From Jeotgalicoccus sp052093725 (GTDB lineage Bacteria; Bacillota; Bacilli; Staphylococcales; Salinicoccaceae), in NCBI GenBank assembly GCA_052093725.1, contig JBQDHL010000008.1, forward strand, positions 1 through 42,020: a stretch of DNA of 42,020 nt, written 5' to 3'. Positions 24,107-33,408 of the stretch are shown here, one piece after another (positions within the stretch are counted from its first letter, which is position 1; every line of letters starts with the position of its first letter). The translations under genes and the position numbers were made by a program. The notes below the pieces were generated by a model, which made no database searches, had not been told where the DNA came from, and saw nothing but the letters and a program-made list of their open reading frames with translations.

Positions 24107-25014
24107 CGGATAAATTACATATATCATTACCGGGTCTTGAGTTAAAGAATCCGATTATGCCTGCGTCAGGCTGTTTCAGTTTCGGTGAGGAGTTTTCCAA
24201 ACTGTACGACCTGTCAGAGCTCGGAGCAATAATGATTAAAGCCGCAACTGAAGAACTGAGAATGGGCAATAAAACACCGAGAGTGGCTGAGACATCGAGC
24301 GGCATGCTGAACGCGATTGGCCTGCAGAACCCGGGTGTGGATCATATTATTGAACATGAATTAAAGTATCTTGAGCAGTTTGATGTGCCAATTATTGCGA
24401 ATGTGGCTGGAACAAAAATTGAAGATTACGTTGAAGTTTCCAGAAAAATTTCAGAAGCAGCAAATGTCAGTGCACTTGAATTAAATATTTCATGTCCGAA
24501 TGTTAAAGAGGGAGGTATTCAATTTGGTACTGACCCTGAAACAGCATACCGGCTTACAGCAGCGGTTAAAGAAGTCAGTACAAAACCGGTGTATGTGAAA
24601 TTGTCACCGAATGTAACTAACATAGTGGAGATGGCGAAGAGTGTGGCGAAAGCTGCAGACGGCATTACGATGATCAACACGCTGATCGGTATGCGCCTGG
24701 ATAACAGCGGACGTCCGATACTTGCAAATACGACAGGCGGCTTAAGCGGTCCGGCAATTAAACCTGTCGCTTTAAACATGGTGTATCAGGTAAGACAGGC
24801 ACTGCCCGACATTCCTATTATCGGTATGGGCGGTATTGCAACAGTCGATGATGTACTGGACTTTATCAGTGTAGGTGCTGATGCAGTGGCAATCGGAACG
24901 ATGAATTTTACGAATCCTTATATATGCAAAGAACTGATTGATGAACTTGGGAAAAAGACAGAAGAAATGAATCTGAATCATATACACGATATAAAAGAAC
25001 GGGCTTTTCTTTAA
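24103..25014 (+). CDS. pyrD: Dihydroorotate dehydrogenase B, catalytic subunit PyrD (class 1B)
   Basis: PyrD oxidises dihydroorotate to orotate using FMN. The 303 residues form a TIM barrel; the active-site base is Cys131 in NISCPNVKEGG, where class 2 enzymes have Ser. LSPNVTN near 167, NTTGGLSGPAIKP near 208 and GMGGIATVDDVLDFI near 242 bind FMN and phosphate. It overlaps pyrK by four bases and is followed by pyrF 21 bases later. Confidence 0.96.
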   Translation: MTDKLHISLPGLELKNPIMPASGCFSFGEEFSKLYDLSELGAIMIKAATEELRMGNKTPRVAETSSGMLNAIGLQNPGVDHIIEHELKYLEQFDVPIIANVAGTKIEDYVEVSRKISEAANVSALELNISCPNVKEGGIQFGTDPETAYRLTAAVKEVSTKPVYVKLSPNVTNIVEMAKSVAKAADGITMINTLIGMRLDNSGRPILANTTGGLSGPAIKPVALNMVYQVRQALPDIPIIGMGGIATVDDVLDFISVGADAVAIGTMNFTNPYICKELIDELGKKTEEMNLNHIHDIKERAFL

Positions 25015-25035
25015 CACATTAGGAGGAATTTTAAG

Positions 25036-25731
25036 ATGACAGCGAAACCAATTATTGCATTAGATTTCAGTACATACGAAGAGGCGAAGACATTTCTCGC
25101 GGGCTTCGATGAAAAACTGTATGTTAAAATCGGCATGGAGTTATATATGCAGAGCGGGCCGGCAATTATAGATGTGATTAAAGCATACGGCCACGATGTT
25201 TTTCTGGACTTAAAATTACACGATATACCGACAACAGTCGAACGCACGATGTCGGTGCTCGGGAAACTTAATGTGGATATGGTTAACGTTCATGCATCCG
25301 GCGGTTATGAAATGATGAAACGTGCCGCATCGGCTTTCAGAAAAGAAAATGCAGACGGTAAAATTATTGCGGTGACGCAGCTGACAAGTATGGATGAACA
25401 TACGATGCAGCGTGAACAGCAGACACCACTGTCATTAACAGACAGCGTACTGCATTATGCTGAACTGGCGTATAAAGCAGGGCTCGACGGTGTTGTATCA
25501 TCACCGCTTGAAAGCAGAATGATTCATAACGAAATCTCGGAACATTTTTTAACAGTAACACCGGGAATCCGTTTATCGGAAAATAATAACAATGACCAGG
25601 TGCGTGTGGTTACACCGGACAAAGCGAAACAGCTCGGTTCTGATTATATAGTCGTCGGCCGTCCGATTACACAAAGTGATAATCCGGCGAAAGCTTACAA
25701 AGAAATCAAACAATTATGGGAGGGCAAGTAA
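25036..25731 (+). CDS. pyrF: Orotidine 5'-phosphate decarboxylase PyrF
   Basis: PyrF makes UMP from OMP. The 231-residue protein has the catalytic DxKxxD tetrad motif at residues 58-63 (DLKLHD), VNVHASGG near 80 and TPGIRLS near 175, followed by the phosphate-binding VVGRPIT near the C-terminus. AGGAGG precedes the ATG. pyrE begins one base after the stop. Confidence 0.97.
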   Translation: MTAKPIIALDFSTYEEAKTFLAGFDEKLYVKIGMELYMQSGPAIIDVIKAYGHDVFLDLKLHDIPTTVERTMSVLGKLNVDMVNVHASGGYEMMKRAASAFRKENADGKIIAVTQLTSMDEHTMQREQQTPLSLTDSVLHYAELAYKAGLDGVVSSPLESRMIHNEISEHFLTVTPGIRLSENNNNDQVRVVTPDKAKQLGSDYIVVGRPITQSDNPAKAYKEIKQLWEGK

Positions 25732-25732
25732 T

Positions 25733-26316
25733 ATGTATCCATCAGTTGCACACACGTTACTCGATATAGATGCGGTAAAACTGTCGCCGAAAGATCCGTT
25801 CACATGGGCGAGCGGGATAAAATCTCCAATCTATTGCGATAACAGACAGATCTTAGGAAATGTTGAAGCCCACCGCAAAGTAATAGAGCTGCTGATAGAA
25901 CAGCTTGCACAGTTTGAAGAAGCGGACGTCATTGTCGGTACAGCAACTGCAGGTATTCCTCATGCAACATTGATTGCGGACCGTCTGAATAAGCCTTCAG
26001 CGTATGTCAGAGGATCAAAAAAAGCACACGGTACAGCACGCCAGATAGAAGGCGCGGCAGTCAATGGCAAACGGGTGGTAGTCATTGAGGACTTAATCTC
26101 AACAGGCGGTTCAAGTTTGAACGCTGTCGAGGCGCTGCGTGAAAACGGCGCTGAAGTACTCGGTGTTGCTGCGATATTCTCATACGGCATTAAAGGCGCA
26201 CAGGAGAAATTTGAAAATGCAGAATGTGCATATTCGGTATTGTGTGACCTTGATACACTGCTTGACGCGGCGCAGGAACGTAATGTGCTGGATACAAAAG
26301 GTGCAGACGACGTCCG
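25733..26316 (+). CDS. pyrE: Orotate phosphoribosyltransferase PyrE (3' end lost in assembly gap)
   Basis: PyrE converts orotate and PRPP to OMP. Residues 1-194 are visible before the N run. They include SGIKSPIYCDNRQ near 27, the mobile loop KKAHGTARQIEG (96-107) and the PRPP motif VVVIEDLISTGGSS (115-128). The family length in staphylococci is about 203, so only roughly ten residues and the stop should be missing. Start ATG 25733 follows the GGGAGGGC ribosome site inside the end of pyrF. The core enzyme is complete. Confidence 0.95.
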
Positions 26317-26416
26317 NNNNNNNNNNNNNNNNNNNNNNNNNNNNNNNNNNNNNNNNNNNNNNNNNNNNNNNNNNNNNNNNNNNNNNNNNNNNNNNNNNNN
26401 NNNNNNNNNNNNNNNN
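26317..26416. other. Assembly gap (100 N) between pyrE and rqcH
   Basis: Exactly 100 N separate two convergent genes. rqcH lacks about 75 C-terminal residues compared with a usual length near 565, and pyrE lacks about 10, so the true missing sequence is likely 250 bases or more. The N run is a placeholder. Gene order across it matches staphylococci, which supports the join. Confidence 0.9.
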
Positions 26417-27885
26417 GCAATAACGACGTGTGATCCCGGTATGTCTTTCGTATGGAACCACAGATGATTATTTTGTGCTTTACGATTTGTTAAATAGTCA
26501 TTCTGCTTGTTGTTTTTTCCGACGAATACAGGCAGTCCGGCGGATGTCTCGAATTCGTGCAGCTGGATTTTATTCACTTTCTTTTTCTTCTTGCCTCTAT
26601 TGCGTTCTTTAATAATTTTCTGTTCGCTTAATTCCTGACGGACTTCTTCAACTTCGTCTGCTGTTGTAATATTTTCCATCTGATGCAGCAGATTGCTGAA
26701 GTATTCGACGTCCATATGTGCCAGTCTCAGTTGTTCCTGCGCTACTTTTTCTCGGTTTTTCAATTTGTTATACATATTGTAATAACGTTGTGCGTTGCCG
26801 GCAGGAGAGAGTTGTTTGTCGAGCGGGATTTCTATATTTTCATTTGTGTAGTAATCCATCACGACAGCTGATTCCTGGTAGTTGCCGATATTGTGCATAT
26901 ACGCTGTAATGAGTTCGCCGTATTTTTGGTACTTATCTTTTTCTGCAGCTTCTTTTAAATCCGCTACAAGGTTCGTAATTTTACGGACTGTTTTATCGTG
27001 TTCACGTTCAATGACCTGCAGATAATCCGACGATTTCTGGCGAATTGCACTGATTTGATAACGACGGTGATAATAGTCGTCGAGAAGCTGACTCAGGCTG
27101 TCATATACTTTATCCGGCTCACCTAAATGAGTGAGAGGCGTATAGTAAAAGACCGGCTTTTTCAGATCGTAATATACTGCCAGAATATTTTCACTGTCTT
27201 TAAGTGTGTCTTTAATTGCCGGTACGATATTATCGATATTAAAATACTTGACTCGGGATTCGACTTCATCGATAAACACGGGGCTGAAGCCCTCGATATT
27301 CATTAAAATCTGCTTCTTCAGCTTTCCTGCATTAAAATCAACGAATTTAGGCAGCTCATTAAGCTCTTTTGTTCTCGGATTTAATTTCCTGCTCGTCGGC
27401 GGTCCGTCATAAGTGAAGCCGGGCATAATAGTCCGTACGTTATTATTCGGTGTCAGGTGTTTGATGCCGTCGATAATTTTATATTCTTTGTCTGTTAAAA
27501 TAATATTTGAATGACGTCCCATAATTTCAAGTATTAATATGCGTTCAACATCGTCTCCGATATCGTTAATAGCGCGTATGTGTATATGCACCTGGCGGTC
27601 GTTGCCAAGCTGTTTTATTTCAGTAATAAACCCGCCTTCAATATGTTTTCTTAAAATACGTGAAAACATCGGCGGATCAAATGGGAACTCATATTTATGC
27701 TCTGTCAAATGGAAGCGGGCATACATCGGATGGCTGCTTATAAGCAGCTGATGATTTTTTCCGCCTGCGCGCATTTTAAAAAGAAGAGATGAATTATCCA
27801 TCTGCTGAATTTTATTTATTTTACCGCGCACTAAAAATTGCAGCTCATCTACGAGTGCGTGTGTAAAATTTCCGTCAAATGCCAT
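26417..27885 (-). CDS. rqcH: RqcH/NFACT family ribosome quality control protein (C-terminus lost in gap)
   Basis: RqcH, earlier annotated as fibronectin-binding protein FbpA/YloA, binds stalled 50S subunits and recruits tRNA-Ala to add alanine tails. Residues 1-489 are visible: the NFACT-N domain (about 1-200, starting MAFDGNFTHALVDEL), a long coiled-coil middle (about 270-430) and the start of the NFACT-R domain (about 445 on) with LWFHTKDIPGSHVVI just before the gap. A perfect AGGAGG lies upstream of ATG 27885. It is transcribed against its neighbours, divergent from gmk and convergent with pyrE. An apparent continuation through the N run is antisense pyrE and not part of this protein. Confidence 0.94.
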
Positions 27886-27953
27886 GGGGTATCCTCCTCA
27901 AAATGATTACCTGTTATTTTATCATGGATGAGTCTTTATTGTCCGCTTTAAGG

Positions 27954-27982
27954 ATGAAATTTTGACCAAACTATGCTATATT
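27954..27982 (+). promoter_or_regulatory. Probable promoter of gmk
   Basis: An extended -10 TGCTATATT (27974-27982) lies 17 bases after ATGAAA (27954-27959, 4 of 6 consensus bases), ahead of gmk in the space divergent from rqcH. Confidence 0.5.
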
Positions 27983-28015
27983 AAGAAGTAATCAAAATTA
28001 GAAAGGTTACATTCT

Positions 28016-28639
28016 ATGGTATCTGATAAAGGATTGCTCATCGTTCTCTCGGGACCTTCGGGGGTTGGAAAAGGAACTGTACGTAAAGCCATTTTCGACC
28101 ATCCAGAGACGAATTTTAAATATTCAATTTCTATGACAACTAGACAGAAACGAGAAGGCGAACGTGATGGCATAGATTACTTTTTCAAGTCGCACGAAGA
28201 ATTTGAAACGTTAATTGAACAGGATAAATTCATCGAGTATGCTGAATACGTAGGGAATTACTATGGCACACCAGTAGATTATGTTAAAGAAACAATTGCA
28301 GACGGACACGATGTTTTTCTGGAGATTGAAGTCGAAGGTGCAAAGCAGGTCAGAGAGAAATTCCCGGATGCTTTGTTTATCTTCCTGGCTCCACCGACAT
28401 TGGCACAGCTTGAAGAACGTTTAATAGGCCGTGGTACGGATTCACAAGAAGTGATTAGTCACCGTATTAAAGAAGCGAGACGTGAACTCAGCTTAATGAA
28501 CTTATACGACTATGTCGTAATTAATGACGATGTCGATATGGCGCGTCAAAAAGTTCAGTGCATTGTTGAAGCGAGCCATCTCGAGCGCTCACGTGTGGAA
28601 AATAAGTTAAGAAAACTTTTACTGGAGGCAAAAAATTAA
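28016..28639 (+). CDS. gmk: Guanylate kinase Gmk
   Basis: Gmk phosphorylates GMP to GDP. The 207 residues match the family length; the P-loop GPSGVGKG lies at about 13-20, SMTTRQKREGE near 39 binds GMP and FLEIEVEGAKQV lies near 101. The last base of its stop overlaps the rpoZ start codon. In Firmicutes gmk is tied to ppGpp control, which inhibits the enzyme, but nothing in this sequence reports on that. Confidence 0.97.
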   Translation: MVSDKGLLIVLSGPSGVGKGTVRKAIFDHPETNFKYSISMTTRQKREGERDGIDYFFKSHEEFETLIEQDKFIEYAEYVGNYYGTPVDYVKETIADGHDVFLEIEVEGAKQVREKFPDALFIFLAPPTLAQLEERLIGRGTDSQEVISHRIKEARRELSLMNLYDYVVINDDVDMARQKVQCIVEASHLERSRVENKLRKLLLEAKN

Positions 28640-28833
28640 TGTTATACCCAGCTGGTCATGAACTTAAAAAAAATGTCGATTCCAAGTACCTTGTTGTTAC
28701 TATGGCGGCGAAAAGAGCAAGACACTTACAGGAACAACCTGAAGATTTAGTATTAGACTCATACGTTTCTAAAACAAACGTCGGCTATGCTCTTGAAGAG
28801 ATTGCAGCCGGCAAAGTTACTGTACAAAAATAA
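28639..28833 (+). CDS. rpoZ: RNA polymerase omega subunit RpoZ
   Basis: This 64-residue protein has the omega signature: KYLVVTMAAKRARHL near residue 17 and VGYALEEIAAGKV near the C-terminus. It helps assemble RNA polymerase. It starts on the last base of gmk and is followed by a terminator hairpin, so gmk-rpoZ forms a short unit with probable read-through into coaBC. Confidence 0.95.
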   Translation: MLYPAGHELKKNVDSKYLVVTMAAKRARHLQEQPEDLVLDSYVSKTNVGYALEEIAAGKVTVQK

Positions 28834-28848
28834 AAGAGAAATAATGAT

Positions 28849-28875
28849 GCTGACAAGAAATTGTCAGCTTTTTTT
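28849..28875 (+). terminator. Intrinsic terminator between rpoZ and coaBC
   Basis: An 8-bp perfect stem GCTGACAA / TTGTCAGC (28849-28856 with 28861-28868), a GAAA loop and seven T (28869-28875). It ends four bases before the coaBC ribosome site. Confidence 0.9.
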
Positions 28876-28890
28876 GAAGAGGTGATTAAT

Positions 28891-30078
28891 TTGGCAAATA
28901 TTGTCCTCGGTGTTACAGGGGGAATTGCGAGTTATAAAGCGATTGATTTAACGAGCAAGCTCATACAATCCGGTCACGAAGTCCGCGTTGTATTAACAGA
29001 CAACACATTGGAGTTCGTGACACCGCTCGCTTTTCAGGCAATCAGCAGAAACCACGTCTATACAAATACATTTCTAGAAGAAGACCCGGGTCATATCGCG
29101 CATATTAATATCGGGGAGTGGGCTGATATTATTGCAGTCGTCCCGGTCACAGCCAATACAATCGGTAAATTTGCAAACGGAATATACGACAATATGCTGT
29201 TAAATGTTCTTGCTGCGAATACGAAACCTGTATTAATGGCTCCGGCAATGAATGTGCATATGCTTCATCAGCCGTCAGTTCAGGAAAACATCGATAAACT
29301 GCGCAGCCAGGGTGTAGAATTTATCGATTCAGAAACAGGTTTTCTTGCGTGCGGTTATAATGCAAAAGGACGTCTTGCATCCGTTCCGGATATTATGGAA
29401 AAAATTAACGATATGCTGAACGAAAACAATGAGCTGAAAGGGAAACGTGTCTTGGTTACTGCCGGTCCGACCCGGGAACGACTCGATCCGATACGCTACA
29501 TTTCTAATTTTTCAAGTGGGAAAATGGGCTATAGTATCGCAGACAGTTTTAAAAGACGCGGAGCTGAAGTTATTCTAGTCAGCGGCCCGACGAATTTACC
29601 GGTACCGGATGGTGTGACACGTATTGATGTTGAATCTACAGCGGAGATGTTCGAAGCGGTTAAAGCACATATGACTGCAGATATTGGTATTTTTACTGCC
29701 GCAGTTTCCGACTTCACAGTTAAAGAGCAAAGTGGACAAAAAATTAAAAAGCAAGAGGGCGGCGTGCCTTCATTAGAACTTGTTGAGACACAGGATATAT
29801 TAAAATATGTCGGTCACAACAATAAAGATATGTATGTTGTCGGCTTCGCAGCAGAAACCGAAAACGTTGAAGCGTATGCACTCGGCAAATTGGAATCAAA
29901 AAAAGCGGATGCGATTATAATGAACGACGTATCTGATACTACTATCGGCATGAACAGCGATGACAATGAAGTGACGATTATGTTTAAAAACGGCGATAAA
30001 GTACCGTTGCCTAAGATGGCGAAAACTCTTCTCGCAGATAAAATAGCGGATGCGCTCATAGAACAGGTGATGCGCTGA
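28891..30078 (+). CDS. coaBC: Bifunctional phosphopantothenoylcysteine decarboxylase/synthetase CoaBC
   Basis: CoaBC makes 4'-phosphopantetheine from phosphopantothenate and cysteine on the way to coenzyme A. The N-terminal CoaC flavoprotein half has GVTGGIASYKA near residue 7, a catalytic His in HINIGEWAD, APAMNVHM near 117 and the Cys in ACGYNAKGR. The C-terminal CoaB half starts with LVTAGPTRERLDPIRYISN near 187 and has a conserved SSGKMG. TTG 28891 is chosen because GAGGTG is well placed before it and the protein then begins MANIVLGVTGG. A 395-residue product results. priA overlaps its stop. Confidence 0.95.
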   Translation: MANIVLGVTGGIASYKAIDLTSKLIQSGHEVRVVLTDNTLEFVTPLAFQAISRNHVYTNTFLEEDPGHIAHINIGEWADIIAVVPVTANTIGKFANGIYDNMLLNVLAANTKPVLMAPAMNVHMLHQPSVQENIDKLRSQGVEFIDSETGFLACGYNAKGRLASVPDIMEKINDMLNENNELKGKRVLVTAGPTRERLDPIRYISNFSSGKMGYSIADSFKRRGAEVILVSGPTNLPVPDGVTRIDVESTAEMFEAVKAHMTADIGIFTAAVSDFTVKEQSGQKIKKQEGGVPSLELVETQDILKYVGHNNKDMYVVGFAAETENVEAYALGKLESKKADAIIMNDVSDTTIGMNSDDNEVTIMFKNGDKVPLPKMAKTLLADKIADALIEQVMR

Positions 30079-32459
30079 TGTATGCTGCAGTTATCGTTGG
30101 TGTAAACAGCAAGGATGTTAACCGGCTGTTCGATTATAAAATTCCGGCTCACTTATCGGACGTTATAAAAGTCGGTCACCGTGTGTTCGTACCGTTTGGT
30201 CCGAGACACGTTCAGGCTTACGTGATGAGTATTCACGATAATACTGATGTACCGGAAGATAAGGTCAAGGAAATCGTTAAAGTGATGGACGTTGAGCCTG
30301 TGTTAACCGCTGAACTGGTTGAACTGTCAAAACAGCTGGCAAATTATTATATCGAACCGTATATTTCCGTCATCGAAACAATACTGCCGGTTGCACTGAA
30401 AACAAAATCTAAAAAAGTGCTGATGCTGGATGAAGATTCATCCAGTGAAGCTAAATTTATATATGAAAGCTATGCATTTAATGGTGAACTTGAAACGAAA
30501 AGTTTATCTACAAAAAGTCTTGCGGCACTGATGCCGTATATCGAAGCTGGAGATATTTATGAGGATATTGTGATTAAACAGCACACCCGTAAGAAGATAC
30601 AAAAAGGGGTGCAGTCACTATTTCTAAATAAAGCCCCGCTTGAACGGGCACCAAAACAGTTTGAAGCATTGCAGGTCATTGAAGATTACAATGAACCCGT
30701 GCTGCTGACAGTACTTAAAGAACAGGGATACTCGGAAGCGATTGTCCGTGAACTTGAGAAAAAAGGGTACGTAAAGAAACTGGATATGGTGGTTGAACGG
30801 GATCCGTACGAGTCGAGAATATTTGAAGCAGATTATGAAAAAGAATTAACTGATGAACAGGCTGCTGCTTTTAACAATATTAATAAAACCGTGTTAAATA
30901 ATGATAATGAAACATTTCTGCTGCACGGTATTACCGGCAGTGGAAAAACAGAAGTGTATTTACAATTAATACAAACAGCGCTTGATAATAATCGCGACGC
31001 AATTATGCTTGTACCGGAAATTGCGCTGACTCCGCAAATGGTCAACCGGTTTAAAGCGCGTTTCGGCGACGATGTTGCCGTACTGCACTCTGCATTATCA
31101 CACGGTGAAAAGTACGATGAATGGCGTAAAATCCAAAGCGGCCGCGCACGAGTATCAGTCGGCGCACGCTCATCTATTTTTGCACCGTTTAAAAACATTG
31201 GTATTATTATTATCGATGAAGAGCATGAAACGACTTATAAACAATCAGAACGCCCGATGTATCACGCAGCCGAAGTGGCGAAATTACGTGCGGAGTTCCA
31301 TCACTGTCCTGTCGTTTTAGGTTCTGCAACACCTTCGCTTGAATCATATGCACGGAGCTCAAAAGAAGTGTATAAACGCTTTGAACTGACACATCGTCCG
31401 GGCATGCAGCCTTTGCCAAAAGCAGAAGTTATTGATATGAGTGATGAACACAAAGACGGTAACTCGGGAATTTTATCGAGGAAACTTGAAGCTGCGATAT
31501 ACGACCGGCTCGAAAAAGGGGAACAGACAGTACTGCTGTTAAACCGAAGAGGCTTCGCGAACTTCCAAATCTGCCAGAACTGCGGCCACGTGCCGAACTG
31601 TCCGAACTGCGATATTTCACTTACGTATCATAAAAATAATAACAGTCTTTTATGCCATTACTGCAGCTACGAAGAGCAGGTAACGAGAAAATGCGCGGAC
31701 TGCGGCTCAAATGATGTCACGTTCAGAGGAACGGGTACTCAGAAAGTTGAAGAGATTTTACGTGATACATTCAATGTGGATATTATCAGAATGGATGTCG
31801 ACACAACGCAGCGAAAAGGTGCACATGAACAGCTGCTGAACCGTTTTGAGCATGATAAAGTACCCATACTTCTTGGTACACAGATGATCGCGAAAGGTCT
31901 CGACTATCCGAATGTTACGCTGGTCGGAGTACTGAATGCGGACACGATGTTAAATCTGCCGGACTTTAGAGCGAATGAAAGGACGTTTCAGCTTTTAACA
32001 CAAGTTGCCGGACGTGCCGGACGGCATGAGCTCCCAGGCGAAGTTATTTTTCAGACGTATAATCCGGAGCACTACGCGATTACACTGGCAATGGATAACA
32101 ACTATTCCGAGTTCTATGAAAAAGAAATGCAGTTCAGGAAGTTTGCACGGTACTCGCCGTACTATTTCCACATACTGTTTACAGTTTCATCAGAAAGAAT
32201 ACAGGATTGTCTGGAAGCGACGACAGATATTCACAATACACTGGTTAAAAATGTCAGTGAGAGCTGTATTATTATCGGCCCATCACCAAGTCCGATTGAA
32301 AGAATTAAAAATAAAAACAGATTCCAGATTTTGCTTAAATATAAACGGGAACCGGCACTGAAAGATGTACTGGATACTCTCGATCAAAAATATACACAGC
32401 TTTATAAAAAGACAGGGCTGTCTTTAAAAATTGATGTCGATCCACAATATATTATGTAG
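30078..32459 (+). CDS. priA: Primosomal protein N' (replication restart helicase PriA)
   Basis: PriA recognises stalled forks and loads the replicative helicase. The 793-residue protein has an N-terminal DNA-binding domain, the Walker A motif GITGSGKTEVY near 286, the DEEH box (IIIDEEHETTYK near 379), a zinc-binding region with two Cys groups (CQNCGHVPNCPNC near 497 and CHYCSYEEQ ... CADCG) and helicase motifs LGTQMIAKGLDYPNV and QVAGRAGR. All motifs are intact. It starts on the coaBC stop and is followed by fmt without the def gene that staphylococci often have here. Confidence 0.96.
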   Translation: MYAAVIVGVNSKDVNRLFDYKIPAHLSDVIKVGHRVFVPFGPRHVQAYVMSIHDNTDVPEDKVKEIVKVMDVEPVLTAELVELSKQLANYYIEPYISVIETILPVALKTKSKKVLMLDEDSSSEAKFIYESYAFNGELETKSLSTKSLAALMPYIEAGDIYEDIVIKQHTRKKIQKGVQSLFLNKAPLERAPKQFEALQVIEDYNEPVLLTVLKEQGYSEAIVRELEKKGYVKKLDMVVERDPYESRIFEADYEKELTDEQAAAFNNINKTVLNNDNETFLLHGITGSGKTEVYLQLIQTALDNNRDAIMLVPEIALTPQMVNRFKARFGDDVAVLHSALSHGEKYDEWRKIQSGRARVSVGARSSIFAPFKNIGIIIIDEEHETTYKQSERPMYHAAEVAKLRAEFHHCPVVLGSATPSLESYARSSKEVYKRFELTHRPGMQPLPKAEVIDMSDEHKDGNSGILSRKLEAAIYDRLEKGEQTVLLLNRRGFANFQICQNCGHVPNCPNCDISLTYHKNNNSLLCHYCSYEEQVTRKCADCGSNDVTFRGTGTQKVEEILRDTFNVDIIRMDVDTTQRKGAHEQLLNRFEHDKVPILLGTQMIAKGLDYPNVTLVGVLNADTMLNLPDFRANERTFQLLTQVAGRAGRHELPGEVIFQTYNPEHYAITLAMDNNYSEFYEKEMQFRKFARYSPYYFHILFTVSSERIQDCLEATTDIHNTLVKNVSESCIIIGPSPSPIERIKNKNRFQILLKYKREPALKDVLDTLDQKYTQLYKKTGLSLKIDVDPQYIM

Positions 32460-32469
32460 GAGATTTAAA

Positions 32470-33408
32470 ATGACAAAAATTATCTTTATGGGTACACCGG
32501 ACTTTTCTGTACCGATATTAAAAGAACTTCATAAAGAATACGGTGTCGAGCTGGTAATTTCACAGCCTGCAAGACCTGTCGGACGTAAAAAAGTAATGAC
32601 AGATCCGCCGGTTGCGGTTGCAGCAAAACTGCTCGGTATTGAGCTGTATCAGCCTGAAACGATGAACAGCGAAGAAGCGCTTAAGATCGTTTCTGATATT
32701 GAACCAGACCTGATTATCACTGCTGCTTTCGGCCAGCTGTTGCCTGAAAATATTTTAAATGTTCCTGTAAAAGGCGCGCTTAATGTTCACGCATCACTCC
32801 TTCCTAAACACCGCGGCGGCGCACCGATTCACCGTGCGCTAATGAACGGCGATAAGGAAACGGGCGTCACGATAATGTATATGGCGAAGAAACTCGATGC
32901 AGGAGATATTATTGCAGCAGAAAGTATCGTCATCGAAGACAGTGACAATACAGGCATTCTGTTTGATAAACTCAGCAGAGTCGGAGCATCGCTCCTTATG
33001 AAAACACTACCGGATGTTATCTCAGGTACTAATTCACGAACGCCTCAAAATGACGGCGAAGCAACTTTCAGTCCGAACATTTTAAAAACGGACGAAGTCA
33101 TCAGCTTTAATAAGCCGGTGCGCGATGTATTTAACCACATACGCGGTCTCGCACCGTGGCCTGTCGGGCATACGATGCAGGATGATAAACGCTTGAAAAT
33201 ATTTGCAGCAGAACTGACAGATGAAAAAACTGATGCAGCACCGGGAACAATTACCGGTAAAAGTGAAAATGGCTTTTTAGTCGCGGCAGCGGACGGACTT
33301 GTAAATATTACAGAAGTTCAGCTCGCCGGAAAGAAAAAAAATAATGCGCTTGATTTTATTAGCAATAACAGTGATTTAATCGGCACGAAACTGGGTGAAG
33401 ACGAATGA
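32470..33408 (+). CDS. fmt: Methionyl-tRNA formyltransferase Fmt
   Basis: Fmt formylates initiator Met-tRNA. The product from ATG 32470 (after AGGAGAT) has 312 residues with the N-terminal formyltransferase fold (IIFMGTPDFSVPIL), the catalytic region NVHASLLPKHRGGAPIHRA near 107 and GDKETGVTIMYM near 130. The C-terminal OB-fold domain follows. It overlaps rsmB by four bases, so the two translation-related genes are coupled. Confidence 0.96.
   Translation: MTKIIFMGTPDFSVPILKELHKEYGVELVISQPARPVGRKKVMTDPPVAVAAKLLGIELYQPETMNSEEALKIVSDIEPDLIITAAFGQLLPENILNVPVKGALNVHASLLPKHRGGAPIHRALMNGDKETGVTIMYMAKKLDAGDIIAAESIVIEDSDNTGILFDKLSRVGASLLMKTLPDVISGTNSRTPQNDGEATFSPNILKTDEVISFNKPVRDVFNHIRGLAPWPVGHTMQDDKRLKIFAAELTDEKTDAAPGTITGKSENGFLVAAADGLVNITEVQLAGKKKNNALDFISNNSDLIGTKLGEDE

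Noticed and set aside
25960..26316. Minus-strand open frame that continues rqcH beyond the N run
   Set aside because: The part after the gap is the reverse complement of pyrE and has the Ser/Ala-rich look of antisense translation; the join exists only because N codons contain no stop.
26317..26416. N runs as biological signals
   Set aside because: Both runs are exactly 100 N, the standard placeholder for a scaffold join of unknown size.
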